Below are positions 43,926-57,003 of a DNA stretch of 64,000 nucleotides, piece by piece. The notes under the pieces were generated by a model. The model saw only the letters and a program-made list of their open reading frames with translations, was not told the DNA's origin and did no database searches. The DNA comes from Marsupella aquatica (Eukaryota > Marchantiophyta), in NCBI GenBank assembly GCA_973895155.1, contig OZ316894.1, positions 7,502,001 to 7,566,000 on the forward strand, read 5' to 3'. Each line of letters opens with the position of its first letter. Position 1 is the stretch's first letter. The position numbers and the translations under genes are program-made.

Positions 43926-46114
43926 TGGGTTCCCCCTCGTACCTATCCATCACCAACTGACCGCCTTGCCCCCAAGAATGCTCATGGCCCAAGTAGCGTA
44001 GCTTGTCCTAAAGCTTGTCGCAAGCTTGTCCCAACACGTCCGGGAACACGTTGGGACCAGAACGGCCCTGACTCTAGCAACCAACTTCTGGTTCTCGTCT
44101 GCTGGTAGCCTAGGAGCCAAGTGCACTTGGAACTCATCCTCCATGCCTACTTGGCCTTGCCTCCCCAACGCAAGCTCCCTTGGGAGACTGAATGCGGCTT
44201 GGCTGCTGTTTCGGTAGGATTTGGCAAGCTGGTGAGCTAGCCCCCGCAAACCCCAAAAATCCATGGCACCCCTAGTAGACCCAGCTGAGCTCAGGATGAT
44301 GTAGTCCTCCTTGAGAGCTTTCCAATGCACTCAAGAAGTCTTCCGATTCTGTTTGGTGTTTTCTCTTAGTGTTGCGACCGCCGTGGCTCACGACTTCGGC
44401 TTGCCCTTAGCCCCCAGGGAGACATCACTCCCCTCATATATGCTTCTGGAGACCTGCCACCCCCGGACCTACTTTGGTCCCCAAAATTTTGGCCCCCAAC
44501 CTAGACCCCAACCCGCATGTCTAGGCGCATCACCAATTGGCAATGCCCATAACTTTCTAGTTATGTGTCCGTAAGCAAAGTGCCTTAGCCCGTTGTGATC
44601 GGGCCGATGCTCATACCTAGGTCCTCAGATCCCGTTGCCGCCCAAGACCCCCGATCAGCCAAACCTAGATTGGGCCATAACTCGTGCCCCAAGCGTCCAT
44701 TGCCCATGAAGTGAACTCCATTGGCCTTGGGCCCAAGAGGAGCTCTAACTCAAGCCCTCAAAACTCAATGTCCGTTTGGGAGTCCGGATGGTCGACCTTG
44801 AGCTCCGAGGCCCTTTCCTCTTGACCCAACCAGCCCTCCACTAGTCTGAGTCTTTAGTGTGTGTCACCAACTTAGCGCCTTGCCTTTGCCAGTGCCACAC
44901 CCCATTGCCCACAAGTCTCCCCATGCTAAGTCCTCTCCGGATGGCCGTTCCGGGCCTGTACCATAGGGGAGCTCGTTGTTGGAGTCAGCAACGCTGGAGC
45001 TAAGTGTTTAGGTACTCAAGTTCCACAACTTTATTTGTCACTAGCTGACCGCCCTATCCCCAACACATGCTCATGGCCAAAATAAGCTAGCTTGTCCCCA
45101 AGCTTGTCCTAAACGTAGGGACCAGTTCGACCCAAACTCTAGCAACCATCTTCAAGGTACCAACTCAACCAAGAGTCTGAGGGCCAAATGCACAAGTTTG
45201 GACCTCAACATCCATGCCTACTCTACCATTGCCTCCCCAACGCAAGCCCGAACGCAAGCTCCATTGGGAATCTGAACGCGGCTTGGCTGTTATCTTGGCA
45301 GGATTTGGCAAGCGGGTGAGATAGCTCCCAGAAACCTCAAGACCTAAAGGCATCCCTAGACCCAATTAATCTCAGGAGGATTTAGTCAAACTCAAGAGAT
45401 TTCCAATGCATCCAAGAAGTCTTCCAACATATTTCATATTGAGAAGATATTGTTGTTTCAGTTTGACTTTTCTCCTTAGTGTCGCGACCGCTGCAACTCT
45501 TGACTTGGGCTTGTCTTTGGCCCCTAGAGAGACATCGCTCCCCTCATATACCCGCTCATATATACAAGTTCTGGAAACCTGCCACCCGCAAACTAGCTTT
45601 GGTCCCCTATGTTTGGCCGTCAACCTGGTCTCCAACCCAATCGTATGCCTGGACACACAATGAACTTGCTATGCCCTTAACTTTCTAGCTAGACGTCCGT
45701 AAGTGAAGTGCCATAGCCCGTTGTGATTGGTCCGACCCAATAATCATACCTAGGCCCTCATATGCTCTTGTTAGGCGGGGGTCCCGAACGGCCACACTTG
45801 AACAACGTCGTATCTCATGTGCCAAATGTTTGTTGCGCATGAAGTAAATTCCTTAGCCTTGGGCCCAAGTGGAGTTCTCACTTAAGCCCTTAATTAGAAC
45901 TCAAAATATTTCTAGGGGTCCGGATGGTCCTTTCTGAGCCCGGCCCTTTGCATGACCTGACCAGCTCCCACGCTAGTCTAAGTCTTTAGTGCGTGTCATC
46001 AACTTAGCATAACTATTGCCCTTGCTAGTGCAATGCTTTGTTGCCCACAGTTAGTCTAGCGTGGGACCATAGAGGAGCTTGGCATTGGAGTCAGTGATGC
46101 CAGAGCTAAGTGTT
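43920..46114. repeat. ~1.1-kb tandem duplication, two copies
   Basis: The copies run roughly 43920-45008 and 45009-46114. Matching landmarks lie 1088 bp apart near the left (CTGACCGCC at 43957 and 45045) and 1106 bp apart at the right end (GCTAAGTGTT at 44999 and 46105). Both contain the AGAGACATC/CTCCCCTCATATA and CCAATGCA-TC-AAGAAGTCTTCC phrases. No protein domain is seen. It may be a satellite-like duplication or paired retroelement LTR relics. Confidence 0.8.
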
Positions 46115-48614
46115 AGGGATTGCTAAGAGATGGAAAATTAAGTGATTGATCCCCACTTAACTTGTGAGATAAAATATATAAATTGACTTACTTCAATATC
46201 ACACCCATTCTTCAACTTACTGTTTTTAGTAATTTATAAGGTAACATTTGTTAATTCATAATTGTTAGACAAAATGCTTTGGATATTTTATAGCCTCATA
46301 TTTACATTGCAGCCCACATTGAAGTGTGGCTTTATGTTTGTGCTTTCTAGAATCTCTTAGAAATCACATGTTTACAGGCATGACAATGCAAGCAATATTA
46401 ATTTGCTGACATTCCCTTCTTGTTGAGCATGGTAAAGTAGCATTCATCATGTCAGAATTAGAATGTTGCATTAAGATGCAATGGAACTTGTGCTAGTTGG
46501 GGTCATTGAGTTCTGGTGACAATAAATTACTCGGTGGGTAGTGTGTAGTGTAGCAACGATCAATTTAGATCGTCCACTATTTTGGAGTTTGTTGGTGCAT
46601 TGAGTGAAGACTGGGACAGCAAGCTAGGTGGTTTTAACTATTGAAGCTTAAAGCAAAAGGGTAGAGTTTCCATGGAGCTAAGTCTAGTAGGAACAGCAGA
46701 CATAGAAGTAGAGTACTGTTTCTGTTTTAGTAGATTGAAAGGATCACTGAAATTGGGTAAAAAATAAGATAACTGTAGGTGGTTGCAAGGAAGCCAAACT
46801 CACAATTTGATGAGTGAAGTGAGAGTCATCATGACCATCAGAAATATTTCTGCTGTAGCCAAAGTGACCAGTAGACATTGTCACTGGATTTGAATGTTTT
46901 GTTGCATACCTCAGAAATGCAAAATGGATAAGGTTTGGCTCCTAAAATGAAGCTATAATATATAACAAAGTTATAGTCAGAGTTACTTTCTGAGGTTTAG
47001 CAACGCAACATGGTTGAGTTTTATGGGGCTATGAAGTTCCTGTCCAATCCTTGGAGAGAGAGTCAAGACTTAATAAGTTACAGGACCATTAAGCTAGACA
47101 AAATTGAAGGGGGCAAACAGGGATCCCAAACGAACCCAAAGAAAAAACAAAGATAACACATGACCACTAAAACCTGAGACAAGCCCACAGACCATTAAAA
47201 GCAAAGAAAAAACAAGTTCAACAGACAATCTAAAAAACCTGAGAAGAGCAAACATATTGTAGAATGGGCTTCAGATTGGGTCGGCACCAAATAATATTGA
47301 AATTTTAGGCAGAGTAGGATAAAGCAAGTTATATCCATCTACCACCTCACAAAATGATTTTCTGGACATAGTCATGTGAGAGTAAAATTTTATGAACTCA
47401 AATCCAACAATCCATGGATTTAGGTCAAGTCAAAACGCACGTTTCTGAGATCACAATCATGCAAACCTTTAAGAACTAATTTCTTAAAAGTCGTCGACTC
47501 CAATTCGTGCGAACAAGCCCTCTTGTACGTTTCACTCAATCGTGCGAACAAGCCCTCTTTTACGTTTCATATACGTGTCTGATTGCATGCCTCATCCAAA
47601 GCGTGTGGGATTGAAGGTAGACCATAGTCGGGAGAAGCAAGCAAGGGGGGCGGTAGGCAAGCAAGCAATTAACCAAGCCGGCAATGCCAAAAACTACGCC
47701 AAATCTGTTATAAAATCGTTGAATTTCCACAGCTGAAGAACAAACCGCGTGTTCAACAAGTTGTAGAGCACCCAGTCTTTCTCTCTTTCGCAGCTCACTC
47801 ACTGCATTCGATTGACTTGGACTGGATTGTAGCTAGAGTAGCAAGCTCGGCAGAATATTTAGACGGAAAGGGACGTGAGATGAGTCATCGAGTGGCGAAC
47901 TGCTGCTATTACGGCAGCTACAGGGACTCGATCATTCTGTAGTAGTTACGCGCGCCGAGTGGTGATTAATGCCGAGTGTGAGCGAGGTCTTTGTTCTGGT
48001 ATGGGTACTGGACTACTGGTACTGTAGTTACTCGACCTTCTGAATGGCTTGAATAATGAAAAGAACGAACTCATTGGAGATCAGGAGTCGGTGGATATTC
48101 AGAGTCATAAAGTATATGTTTCTCTGCATGATCGCTAAAGCCAGCCGGCCCGTGAGTACTGTAGCTTTCTCGTTAGATAGGCAGTACCTGATAGAATATG
48201 GGGTCGGTCTTGAACTAATCGATCGTTTTATATAATGTTTCGTGCAATACAGTGAGTCAGCTCTCATGGTCGCTTTTGGTGTTGACCACATTGTCCGATG
48301 TGTTCAATCAGAGCCAGATTTCAAAGCATCGAATCAGTGATGAGTCTGATTCCATTCTTGTGAGTACACATCTGTAACTTATGAGCAGGTCGGAGTTCGG
48401 TGCTGGGTCAAACATTCATGAATGGTTATTTATCGCGCCTTGTAACAGTAAGTTAGAGAAGTCGAAAAAGCCGGGAGTAATACTAAACCCTAAACTTGAA
48501 ACCCCAAGTCGAAAGTAATACTGCAGAACACATCGGATAGCTTTCTGTGCATTTGAAAGAACTGTGTCTTCAATGAGGAACATAGCCTAATTTCTGTATG
48601 AGGAAAGTCAGATA
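46115..48614. other. Intergenic, no gene seen
   Basis: A 35-bp tandem pair (CGTGCGAACAAGCCCTCTT at 47506 and 47541) is the only clear structure. The last ~700 bp may be the upstream region of the small gene that follows. Confidence 0.5.
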
Positions 48615-48897
48615 ATGAGTGCAAATCCAATTGCTCCAGATCTGGCTGCATACCTTGTACGGGACCTTGTAGCTATGTATGACCTAGCTTCAGGTACGAA
48701 TTGCTCATGATGAACTAACAGTGTTCCTAGAGATAAGATTGAGAAGGGGGTAGCTAACAAACCTTTCAGGTAGCTCAACTATTGAAGCGAGCCAGCAGAG
48801 TTCTCGTTCACGCAAGCTTTGGCTTTTGCTTGGTTCTATCGGGACAAAAAAATTCCCTCTTCTTGTTGTCCTTACTTCGTTTGCACTCTGTCAGTGA
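48615..48897 (+). CDS. Possible two-exon small protein with a hydrophobic C-terminus
   Basis: Exons 48615-48693 and 48770-48897, a 76-bp intron with GTACGA donor and CCTTTCAG acceptor in matching phase, give 68 aa. The N-terminus reads MSANPIAPDLAAYLVRDLVA, a Ser/Arg-rich linker follows, and the end is hydrophobic (FPLLVVLTSFALCQ), possibly one membrane segment. The protein-like composition and clean splice phase argue for a real gene or a surviving first part of one; the second exon could have a further donor. I do not recognise the family. Confidence 0.35.
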
Positions 48898-50182
48898 ATT
48901 TGTTGGTTTTTCTTCCCCTTACATCAACTCAATATGTCTACTTCGTACGTGTTGTGTCTTAACAATCATTCATGAACTGCAGCACATGCAAGACATTTAC
49001 TACATGTCACGTTTTCCCTCTCGTACTTTATATTACCAAAGCATTTCTTTCTAACTATCTGGCCGTCGACATAGGCATTGTGAACCACTGTCTATTGTAG
49101 ATGAAATGTATTTGATTTTGGTGTAGTCACTGTAGTTCCATCCAAAGGTAGTGCCTGAGTGTATAGTATGCAAAGGTAGATGTGCAGGTTACTCAGCAAT
49201 TTCTTGTGAAGCTCTGTAGGAACTAATATGAGTTTTTCCGACCTGCCTTTAAGGCAAGCCAGCCAGGAAAGAGTGAGTCAATTGCGTCTGCAGGTTTCAG
49301 TTGAACTTTGCTAGCTACAGTTTCATGATCGATGTTAACAGGATGCAAAAGCTGCTGTAGAAAAGTTACTCCTCAATCTAACTTGTCTTTTCATGAAGCT
49401 CTCATCCCTTAATTTGTAGCCTGCACAATGCAGTACAGATCCTGCAAGTAAAAGAAATTCCCCTTCTGAATTTAGACCGTGTTAATGTCTGATTAAGCCA
49501 ATAACTTAGCCAAAAACTTACTCATGGACTGTAGACATAGATCATTCAGAATTATATTGGTTGTTCATAGTTTCTATTGTAGCCATGGCCTGCCTGGACA
49601 TATGTACCCACGCTTGCGGTCTGAGTCCGCATGGAAATAGTGGACGAAACCTCTTCACGGTTCATCAGCACATTGGCTATCATATTCTGGTGTTACCTTG
49701 TTAGGGAAACTACTTTTCTAAGTGAGATTTTTATCTATATAATTGTTTCTAGTTCAATTTGTTAGACAAGGTGCATCTTTATATCATTAGACTTTATTAG
49801 AAATTGTTTTTTGTCTCGTGTTTTTATCAGTAGTAATCACTAAACCCACTGGAATCTGAACTACCATTCAGATTGAGTCTGACTGAAATCAGAGTAGTAG
49901 ATCTATCCTAGAACCTGTCGTTAGTTTTATATTTAATTTTCAAAATTGGCTTTCAAGGGAATGCCAACTTACCCCTCCCCTCTGAATTACTCTTCACAGT
50001 TTGTTTTCATTTCATTACTAGGCTTATTAATGGTTTGAATTGACTAAGGTGTCATTAACTAAAGTCATTATTGAGTATAAGAAAGGCCTGCCCATTGGTT
50101 TTCAAAATGGATTCGCTATCTTTTATTGTGTCTTTTTACCTTGAGATCTGTCTCCAGGTTTGGAGCTTTTGTCCTTTGGCAT
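48898..50182. other. Intergenic, no gene seen
   Basis: AT-rich sequence between the possible small gene and the CACTA terminus. The final bases before the element are CAT (50180-50182), the expected position of a 3-bp target duplication. Confidence 0.5.
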
Positions 50183-50195
50183 CACTAGAAGAAAC
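50183..50195 (+). repeat. CACTA left terminal repeat
   Basis: CACTAGAAGAAAC. CACTA is the defining terminal pentamer, and AGAAGAAA resembles the extended ends of plant CACTA elements. Confidence 0.75.
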
Positions 50196-52464
50196 CGGCC
50201 CATTCTGAGACCCTGCCTTAAGTGACTCTAATGAGACCTTGCAAAATTTGTGACTCCTAGGTTTTGGGTGTCATTATAGTTACAAGTTGTGGACTGAGTT
50301 TTGGAGAATTCTTGGGAAGTCATTTCTATAACTATTGGGGAAGTTGCAACTATAACTAAGTTCAGCCAACAAGAATGAAGTTGTATAAGTGACTCCCTCT
50401 ACAATAGAGCGTTATATATGTAAGAGAGCCTTAGGGTTTAACACCACAATCTAACCACATTTGACCCCGCCCAACACATACCATTTAGGATATATCCTAA
50501 TTTTCTTAGTTGTCAATGGGACTAAAGGAGATGCCCTCGGGATATTGTGTGAGTACGCAACTCTACAAGGTAAGTAAAGGTCCTTGGTCAATGTCAATGC
50601 TAACAGATCTCAAATATATACTCTACATTAGAGTAGACTGAATTACAATATATGTATGCCACAAGTTTACAAGTGTTACAACATAACAAAATAATCCCAA
50701 CTAGCTAGGGTCCCACAATGGCATGCATGTAATATTAATTGGACTCATTTTTGTGTCTAAATGGGTACATTTGAAGTTATCTCCTTGGTTATCTCTAACT
50801 CTCACATATGCAAGGGCAGGTTATTTTTACTTATTGCACGCCATGCCATGCATACATACCGTCATGTACCCCCTCCACACATTGTTCCATCTAGATTCCT
50901 TTAATTAAAGGTTCAAAATCACCAAGAACTGGGAATGCAGCTGGAACCTCCATGTACTTGGCATGTCTACATGTTATAATTAGACATATCTGATAATGGC
51001 ACCCCACACACTATGCTCATGGAATGAGCATAAGAACTTGTGACAGTCCTTACCTTAATTAATCAAGCAAGGATCTGACGGTCGTAAACTTAATCAAAGG
51101 ATGATCTGACGGTTGAAAACAAATATGGGCACATTAAACCAGGTTTAGGGTTTAATGGATTCCTTCACGCCAACTCCCATTGCGCCGTGGATTCCTTTGG
51201 ATTTGCGGACGAGGAGCTGATCGCGCATTCTTTGCGAGGGAAAAAAGGGGGCAGTTTGTCGATCACTAAGGCTGAAGCTGCATTGACAAATTGCAATCCC
51301 GACTGCAATGGGAGTAGTAGGAGGCAAGAAGAGCGAGTTTAGGGTGTTGCATAGACAAAACAGAATGTGAGTCGTAGGCAACATTCAGCCATTGTATGTG
51401 TTTAGCATTGATCATAGGCACTGTGGGAGGCACTGCAGGAGGCGTTTGCCACTGCGCAAGGCACTGTAGGAGGCACTTGTTCCTTCAAGCTGGGAGAGTC
51501 AATTTGACGTTCAGCTGCAACCTGGGATCGAGAACCAGGAGCTTCTCATTGCGGTTTGGTGTGCATTTGGACTGTTCTTGCAAAGTGGGACTCCAGGCCT
51601 GGAGACATTGCATTGATCGCCTTTGGATGTACATTGCAGTCCGACTAGGAGGCTTTCAAGTGGAGCTGGGTTGGAAGTGAGTTGAAGATTGAGTTGCCAT
51701 CACATTGCAATAGCGGGGGATTGTTGCTCAGCTTCACATACTGCTACGGATTACTACGCAGCTTCAGTTTGAGCGGCTTGGTGCTGCATCAGCCCATGTA
51801 AGGCTGCAATCCCCTATCTTTGCTATGTGACCTCGCGGCTGCAAGTTTGGTTGACTTCTTTGTGCTGTGAAGCTGTTTTTGACTCAGGTTCCGGCCAAGT
51901 TTCACCAGCGCAAATTTTTCTAAACATGAGTGTGGGCTACAACTGGTGAGGTGGAAGGGATAAGAAAATGCGCTACCGTCATTGACAACATCTCAACCTT
52001 TTACAGTGAGCGCTATTGACATTCGGCCGGCTGTAAGTGTATTTCAAGCTTGACTTTAACTTGCCATCTGCATGAACCGGCTTGCAATAGATGTTGTAGC
52101 TTTTGCTTAGCTGCATTCACCTCCCAAGATGCCCCGTGACATCCAGGTTTGCACAATGAGATAATAAGGCTGAAATGATAAGGTAGTGATTGCCAATGGA
52201 TAAAAAGCTTTATGAGAGTTGCTTCAACGTTCAGCTGCAAACTAGGATTAGGAACCAGGAACTTGTCGCGGCAGTCCAGCTTGTTTACTTGGAGCCGGAG
52301 CTGGAGTCAAGTTTCACATGTTTCTTGTTTAGTGACAGAGTACTTCTGAGAAATGTGACAGCCCCTGTGAGAGCTTTCGGCACCAGTGAGGTAAAGGGTG
52401 TTCTTACTCATGCAATAGTCACTTTGACCTTCTGAGTTTCAGCAAATTGAGTTTCAAGTGCGGG

Positions 52465-52554
52465 CACTGAGAGTTGACCTGTTTGAGCTGGGGTCACTGA
52501 GAGTTGAGCTCTTTGAGCTACGGTTACAGAGAGTTGAGCTGTTTGAGATGCGGT
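52465..52554. repeat. 30-bp tandem repeat, three copies
   Basis: Units at 52465, 52495 and 52525 follow CACTGAGAGTTGAGCTGTTT with a GAGCTGCGGT-like end. They could be subterminal transposase-binding repeats, but that is a guess. Confidence 0.9.
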
Positions 52555-53851
52555 CTCATAAGTGAACTAGATCCTCCCCCGTGTAAACGTCTAGCATAGT
52601 CACATGTCCAAGCTTTGCTTTTGACTCTGAATATATTCACTGTCAACCATTGAAGGAGCTACGTGCATGAATTGTCTACTTATTGGGTTGTTTAGGGATT
52701 CAATATACAAAAATGACAACTTGAGTAAGGCAGTCTACGGAGGCGCGAAAGAGTCGCGAGGAGTCGAGTTCAGCTACGGCAGTATTCACTTCAGTTGTCT
52801 CAATGTGGTTGGCGTGAGCTGCAGGTGAGCTTAGCTGTGTGCACATTTCATGTAAGTCAGGTGGTCGGTGTTTTAGGCATTGCGGAACTTGATTGACCAC
52901 CCCATGGCTAAGGTTTAAGGTGCGGACTACAACAAATATGTGTTGTTGCTGAAAGTGTTGGTGGTGAGCGACAACTGGTATTGTTTCAGCTAAAGGGAGC
53001 ACATTGGAGCTTGTGTATCCATGACCTGCGACCGATTGCGGTTGCCTGCTGTTACAATTGCCGAATCAATCACGCACCCAATCTTGCGGGCAGACACAAC
53101 TTTGCGGGAGTGTTGAAGGTTTAGGGTGAGCAACAGCGGAGAGCTCATTGCTTGGTGGCAGGGTTGAAGGTGGATGATCGGGCTGCAAGGCCAACCGGGG
53201 ACTTGTTTTGCATTGAGCGATTGCTGCGGATTGCTACGCAGCTTCAGTTAGGGCGGCTTGGTGCTACATCGGCACAGGTAAGGCTGCAATACCCTATCGA
53301 TGCGGACTCACCTCGTGACTGCAAGTATAGTTGTCTAGGTGATGTATGCATTGCGTGTTTAGGGTCTAGGTGACATCGCTGCTAAGCAAAATTTGTGAGC
53401 TGCCTAGGTCCATTGCCGAATGTTGCTTCCTTTAAATTACCTGGTGCCTGCTGTTACAATCGCCTGCTCAATCATGCACCCAATCGCCTGGATCTCATTT
53501 GCCTGGAGCTTCATCCGTCAGATTCAAACTGTTATTGCTGCTCTGCCCTTTTGCCATGGGTTGCCGGCCTACCGGATGCTATCAACAGATTAAGAACAAG
53601 TCATATCCTAAGTCCCGGTGTTGCAGTGATGTCCCCGACCCTAAGATGCTTTCCAAACTCATCTTTCTTGTTTCCTGTTGCTGCTGATGTATGTATGTTC
53701 TCCCCTATTTTTGCTTACAGATTGGTCTCTCCACACTTCTTGCTTGACATGATTGTTTTGCTCCTCCCTGTATCAGAACATGCCTTGTGCCCGGCGGTGG
53801 GGTGGGGGGGTGAACAGACGACCTTAAGGTTCACTACATTTCTAGGAACTG

Positions 53852-54011
53852 TGCATCTTTCAGCTGATTTTAGCCGCAAGTTCCCTTGCTTTCCCCTGTT
53901 TTTGCTAAGATCCCTCCCACTAATCACATGCATCTTTCAGCTGATTTTAGCCGCAAGTTCCCTTGCTTTCCCCTGCTTTTGCTAAGATCCCTCCCCACTA
54001 ATGACATGCAT
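53852..54011. repeat. 78-bp tandem duplication
   Basis: Copies at 53852 and 53930 both read GCATCTTTCAGCTGATTTTA and continue with CCGCAAGTTCCCTTGC. They are nearly identical, so the duplication is recent. Confidence 0.92.
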
Positions 54012-56553
54012 CCTTTACTTTTCTCGGTGGCCCGTGCGCCTGCCTTCCTACTTTCGTTCTTATGGACTCTCCTTAGGTTTTCATTCACCTGGTTTTGGAC
54101 TTTTTGCTCCGGTGGAATCTGTCTTGACAACTTGTGTTTGTTCTAATTGTTAATATCTCAAGAGGGTCGTCAACTAAGCTGAAAGGAGTCAAAGCTAACT
54201 ACAAGCTAGCAAAATAATACAGAGAATGCTCCCAAGTCGAGTCAGGAGGAAGTTACTAAAACTAGACCTTCACAACTCTCGAAACTGGAAAGTGAAATTC
54301 AGCGTGAGACACGTAGCTGAAGGCCACAAGGATAACTATATGGCCACGCTGTCCCCCATTCAAGTCCAAAGTCCTCTTCAGATTGTCTGAACTCCTATTG
54401 AATGTATTGAATAATTATTTCATCACAGAAATTTTCAGAACAAACACGGAAGCACCAGGGGGCTGAGGATTAGGTATTGAGGCTGAAGACATTGAGGTCA
54501 TAAACTAGGTGTGGTTCGGGTGACAATGTTAGCAACTGATGCTTCTTCAGGGGAACTTCCCATGTGTAGTTTATCCACACATGATTGACTTTGGTTCTTG
54601 CTGTTTTTCTTTTGGTGTACTCTTGAGTTTGGTGTCACTCTATCCTTTCCTGTAGCCTCGAAATAGGAACACACCTGCTTAGTGGTCCCCAATCGCCCAA
54701 TGATTTATAATGACTGTGTCTAGGTGATGTATGCATTGCGTGTTCATTCCAGAAGAATGAATATGTACACTTTGCACAAACCTGGACAGATTTTGAATGT
54801 TATTTATCTGAGTTTCTGTTTGTGAGCTCTGACTTGGAGCCTTAACATTTGTGTTTCTGTGGGGCTGAGCAGAGTTTGTTCAGTCTAGAAGCTGCTGTAC
54901 TGAAGTGATCAGCCTCCGGCTTGGAGGTGAATCTTCAATTTTTTGTGGATCCGAGTGACTTCTGTCCAACTGAGTTTTGCTTTGTCGGGACGATTGTGTT
55001 TGGCTAAGATGCTAGATTGTGGCTTGTCTTCTTGCTTCCAGCTTGTGTATTTTCAATTAATAGAAGTTGGGAACGAAGTGATAATTGAATTTCCTTATAT
55101 TAAGCATCTTCACCTAGAAACTCAATACATAAACTCCAGGATTCCCTCGGGACATAAAATGAGCCAAATTGTCTCAAAATTGGGAACCTGCACCCGCACT
55201 ACTCAAACAATTGTGTTGGGCTTGGTGGCCTTGTAAGTCTTCTTTAGCTTTCGCAATGGAGGTTGAATCTTGCAGTACGTCAAGGGGAACTTGATCTTTG
55301 AATCATGGAACTGCTTGGTACTTTCTCGCTTGCACAGAGAGACAGGGACTATCGTAGTCTTCATGATCTGGATGCAAGGGAACCGAACTCTATGACAAGA
55401 AGCCATCTCATCATACATCTGCTCTGCAGCTCCGTTTCTTGTGGTATCACAATATTCCTTGTACATGTTGTGATAACCTGTACGACTCTGATACGTGGAC
55501 CCAGATACCGAAGTTCTTAATTGTGGTGGGCTTCTTTTTGAAGATCTGGTAGACACATTATTCAGCATTTGCTAACTTCGAAACTAGAAGGGTAACACAT
55601 TAAACAACAGAGAAACTCACAACATCCTCCTTTGGTCCTTCAGAGTCTGTACTTTGATTCTGAAGTTTGACTGAGTTTTTGTTTACTAAAAGAATGTGAC
55701 TGTGTAAGAGTTCCGTTTGGCAGTGGATTGGTTGAAGCACTTCATGCTAGTGTGTTGTCCACAGCTCTTCAACCAGCTTTCGTCTTCCTTGTCTTTCACC
55801 ACTTACGATGACATCAATTCAGCTAAGACCATAGAAGGTTCCAAAGCATCTAACTTGTAAAATCGCATTCTGTTACATCAAGGACTAAGGTGTTGGGTGC
55901 CAAAGGAGACATCACAACAAACACGCTGAAAAGACTTCAGGACTGGGTTCAACAAGGTAGTGAAGGTGCTTAGAGCCATAGTAAGTATGCATTCTGTATC
56001 TTTCTCTATTGATGTGAGCTTGTGCATAATGGGAGTTGTAGTTGGCAAGAGTTCCAAATATGAATAGATCCAGAAGTATGTGATCATGTACTTGCTCTAT
56101 AAAGTTCTGAAGATATAAGCATTTTCTGTTAGACCAGGCAACTTGGGAGTTGGTAAGTGTCACCTGCATCTGAGGGGCTACACCGGGGCATCAGTGGAGG
56201 TTCACTTGCACAACACGACAACCAGTGAATTTTCTCTCTGCTGCAACCTGCAAGGTGAGACTTTCGGTCTTTCTGGATGAAAAAACAGGAGTTTAATATG
56301 ATTGATATACATGTCCGTCGAGAATATGGGTTTATCACCAAGCTCTTTGTCTTAGGAAACTCATAAACTCAGAATCAAATATGTACTATGCACGTTTCAT
56401 GCTATGTGTATACTATGACCTGTAGTTGGAACCAAGACAATGAGTGGGAACTGATTAGTTTAGGTGGTTGCTGTTGGCGAGGCAAGTCGACCTCCTGCTC
56501 ACCTTGCTCATCAAAGGACGTGAACAGAGGACATCACAACGAAAGCAACACTT

Positions 56554-57003
56554 ATGGTGAGGACCCGCAACGCTGAACATGTGCGACTTGCACGCAAGGC
56601 AGAGATGTTGCGCCTTGAGTATGTCAGACTTGGGATCCTTCCAGCCCAGTCTGCATGGTACTTTGAGTACCCTGTTGTTTCTAGGAACAACTACAGCCGG
56701 CCTCTACCTGCTTCAGTACCCTTCCCGACATCCTTGGTATTTGTGTCTCTTGTACATGACCCGCCACAAATTAGGTGCCAAGGGTGTGTACACAGTTGCC
56801 AATATGACTGTCCTGCCTGTAGGGCTTCTGGCCCAGAATTGGATGACCGTTCTCTTGGATGCCGATTTTTGCACAGAGCACAATGTATCATCTGGAACCA
56901 CTCGCCATCCTGCAGTGTGCCTGGTGATGTCACTTGTCCTGCCCTCCCAGACCCCACCACCGGTGACTTTGGTGTCTACACATGTTTGGATCACATGCTC
57001 TAG
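56554..57003 (+). CDS. Cys/His-rich hypothetical protein
   Basis: A 149-aa frame from ATG. The N-terminal ~30 residues are basic and helical (MVRTRNAEHVRLARKAEMLR). The C-terminal half carries CQGCVHSCQYDCPAC, then CRFLHRAQC, WNHSPSC and CLDHM, a spacing that suggests zinc binding. A different frame overlaps it (56579-57046), but that one lacks any motif. It lies on the transposase strand, 770 bp before the PHD gene, and could be a separate gene or an upstream exon of it. Family not recognised. Confidence 0.4.
   Translation: MVRTRNAEHVRLARKAEMLRLEYVRLGILPAQSAWYFEYPVVSRNNYSRPLPASVPFPTSLVFVSLVHDPPQIRCQGCVHSCQYDCPACRASGPELDDRSLGCRFLHRAQCIIWNHSPSCSVPGDVTCPALPDPTTGDFGVYTCLDHML

Larger units (their letters stand above)
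50196..56553. other. Long non-coding left arm of the CACTA element
   Basis: No convincing gene. Internal repeats are frequent: a 40-bp phrase beginning CGTTCAGCTGCAA near 51508 and again 720 bp on; a ~100-bp phrase around ACGCAGCTTCAGTT at 51756 and 53236; a 29-bp phrase around GTCTAGGTGATGTATGCATT near 53332 and 54719; a 30-bp triplet at 52465-52554; and a 78-bp pair at 53852. Open frames such as 53395-53985 show no domain. Confidence 0.5.

Noticed and set aside
48478-48500. CCCTAAAC, telomere-like
   Set aside because: A single unit, not an array; chance occurrence.
53395-53985. 196-codon open frame in the CACTA left arm
   Set aside because: It uses a GTG start, has no domain, and spans the 78-bp tandem duplication. 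The composition looks like translated repeat sequence.
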